A stretch of DNA of 64,000 bases from Streptomyces sp. PKU-EA00015 (GTDB taxonomy: Bacteria > Actinomycetota > Actinomycetes > Streptomycetales > Streptomycetaceae): contig NZ_JABZEE010000050.1 in NCBI RefSeq assembly GCF_013387495.1, positions 1 to 64,000 of the forward strand, given 5' to 3'. A program made the position numbers and the translations under genes. Shown here piece after piece: positions 63,161 through 64,000 of the stretch; the stretch's first letter is position 1; every line of letters begins with the position of its first letter. Under the pieces are notes generated by a model. That model was not told the DNA's origin and ran no database searches. It worked only from the letters and a program-made list of their open reading frames with translations.

Positions 63161-63262
63161 TCAGTTCCGCAGGTCGATCATGCGGGTCGGCTGCCCTGTG
63201 GTCCGGGCGATCGTTTCGAAGTCCCGGTCGTAGTGGAGGAGCGTGAGGTCGCGTATGCATCG
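63161..63262 (-). pseudogene. C-terminal remnant of a VapC-like PIN-domain toxin
   Basis: About 33 residues remain before a TGA stop: RDLTLLHYDRDFETIARTTG then QPTRMIDLRN. LTLLHYDRDFExIAxxTGQPTxW is the conserved end of PIN-domain ribonucleases. The N-terminal catalytic part and any antitoxin gene are absent; the 294-base gap holds nothing else recognisable. Confidence 0.7.
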
Positions 63263-63360
63263 GCGGTCGGTCGCTGTCTTTCCGGCGCCCGCGCCGGTCC
63301 TCCTTCATGGACAGGGAAATGCTCGTTCACGGCCCGTGTCGGCGGGCCCCCGGGGTACGG

Positions 63361-63366
63361 GAGAAT
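63361..63366 (+). promoter_or_regulatory. recO: -10-like element for recO (leaderless spacing)
   Basis: GAGAAT, 6 bases, ATG 63373. First base deviates from TANNNT; no ribosome site is present between. Confidence 0.4.
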
Positions 63367-63372
63367 GGGCCC

Positions 63373-64000
63373 ATGAGCCTGTTCCGCGACGACGGCGTCG
63401 TCCTGCGCACCCAGAAGCTGGGTGAGGCGGACCGCATCATCACGCTGCTCACTCGCGGTCACGGACGGGTACGCGCCGTCGCGCGCGGCGTGCGGCGCAC
63501 CAAGTCCAAGTTCGGGGCCAGGCTGGAGCCGTTCTCGCACGTCGACGTGCAGTTCTTCGCCCGGGGCAGCGAGCTCGTGGGCCGCGGGCTGCCGCTGTGC
63601 ACCCAGTCGGAGACCATCGCGCCCTACGGCGGCGCCATCGTCACCGACTACGCCCGCTACACCGCCGGCACGGCGATGCTGGAGACCGCGGAGCGGTTCA
63701 CCGACCACGAGGGCGAGCCGGCCGTCCAGCAGTACCTCCTGCTCGTCGGCGCCCTGCGGACCCTCGCCCGGGGCGAGCACGCGCCGGGGCTCGTGCTCGA
63801 CGCCTTCCTGCTGCGGTCCCTCGCGGTCAACGGCTACGCCCCCAGCTTCGACGACTGCGCCCGCTGCGGACTGCCCGGCCCCAACCGCTTCTTCTCCGTC
63901 GCCGCGGGCGGCGCCATATGCGGCGACTGCCGGGTACCGGGCAGCGTCGTACCCTCGGCGGAGGCCATCGGCCTGCTCAGCGCGCTGCTCACCGGCGACT
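63373..64000 (+). CDS. recO: DNA repair protein RecO (cut by window edge)
   Basis: First 209 residues; the gene runs out of the window. N-terminal OB fold (MSLFRDDGVVLRTQKLGEAD, then RVRAVARGVRRTKSKFGARLEP), a helical middle, and a zinc site CARCGLP near 159 and CGDC near 182. RecO anneals single strands and loads RecA onto SSB-coated DNA in the RecFOR pathway. Era and recO are frequent neighbours; here 14 kb including leuA separates them. Confidence 0.95.
   Translation, partial: MSLFRDDGVVLRTQKLGEADRIITLLTRGHGRVRAVARGVRRTKSKFGARLEPFSHVDVQFFARGSELVGRGLPLCTQSETIAPYGGAIVTDYARYTAGTAMLETAERFTDHEGEPAVQQYLLLVGALRTLARGEHAPGLVLDAFLLRSLAVNGYAPSFDDCARCGLPGPNRFFSVAAGGAICGDCRVPGSVVPSAEAIGLLSALLTGD

Overview
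The window is a G+C-rich actinobacterial chromosome segment. Gene content and order (comEA-comEC-holA-rpsT-lepA, hrcA-dnaJ, rsmE, phoH-ybeY-CorC-like-era-recO, leuA), frequent GTG starts and near-absence of A/T-ending codons point to Streptomyces or a very close relative. It is core chromosome: there is no prophage, integrative element, CRISPR array or biosynthetic gene cluster. Accessory content is limited to small transporter/regulator modules, gene remnants and dispersed palindromic repeats.

Layout. 1-3264: 3' end of a tRNA with its terminator, then a minus-strand pair encoding a heme-binding membrane protein and a NuoF-like flavoprotein fused to a ferredoxin. 3500-8372: leuS behind a leucine-codon leader peptide and attenuator, a membrane coiled-coil protein and a DegV protein. 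8553-15282: DNA-uptake-type genes comEA-comEC, arylamine N-acetyltransferase, a small protein and holA. 15746-18147: divergent rpsT and lepA. 18506-25585: acyl-CoA ligase, SpoIIE-type phosphatase, hemW, a DUF3097 protein and a metallo-hydrolase. 25669-30101: CIRCE-hrcA-dnaJ, nitronate monooxygenase and rsmE. 30220-36509: lipoprotein, tricorn-like protease, HIT protein, RNase Z-like protein and adenine/adenosine deaminase. 36523-40379: secreted beta-propeller with a divergent TetR regulator, a decayed glucarate dehydratase and a PfkB kinase. 40427-43696: phoH-ybeY-CorC-like-YjbR operon. 43697-46839: large repeat block and MFS exporter/XRE regulator pair. 46922-49986: lipoprotein, catalytically empty cytidine-deaminase-like protein, era and TetR. 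49970-53430: emfourin-type inhibitor with its M4 protease, then leuA behind a second leucine leader peptide. 53669-59119: TerB-like protein and MMPL transporter with a two-component system. 59279-64000: oxidase remnant, secreted S1 protease, FprA-type reductase, small protein, DinB protein, PIN-toxin remnant and the start of recO.

How the parts relate. Leucine supply (leuA) and leucine charging (leuS) lie about 48 kb apart, yet both are preceded by short leader peptides that begin Met-Arg and carry consecutive leucine codons followed by AGC, so they probably sense the same charged tRNA-Leu pool. Protein-quality genes (hrcA-dnaJ with CIRCE) and ribosome/RNA-maturation genes (rsmE, ybeY, era, phoH, rpsT, lepA) form the conserved backbone. 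Many starts (degV, hemW, tricorn-like, deaminase, CDA-like, era, TetR, recO, leuS leader) have a -10-like hexamer 6-7 bases before the start codon, the layout of leaderless transcripts. Two families of palindromic, MITE-like repeats occupy most of the long intergenic gaps and in places reach into gene 3' ends.
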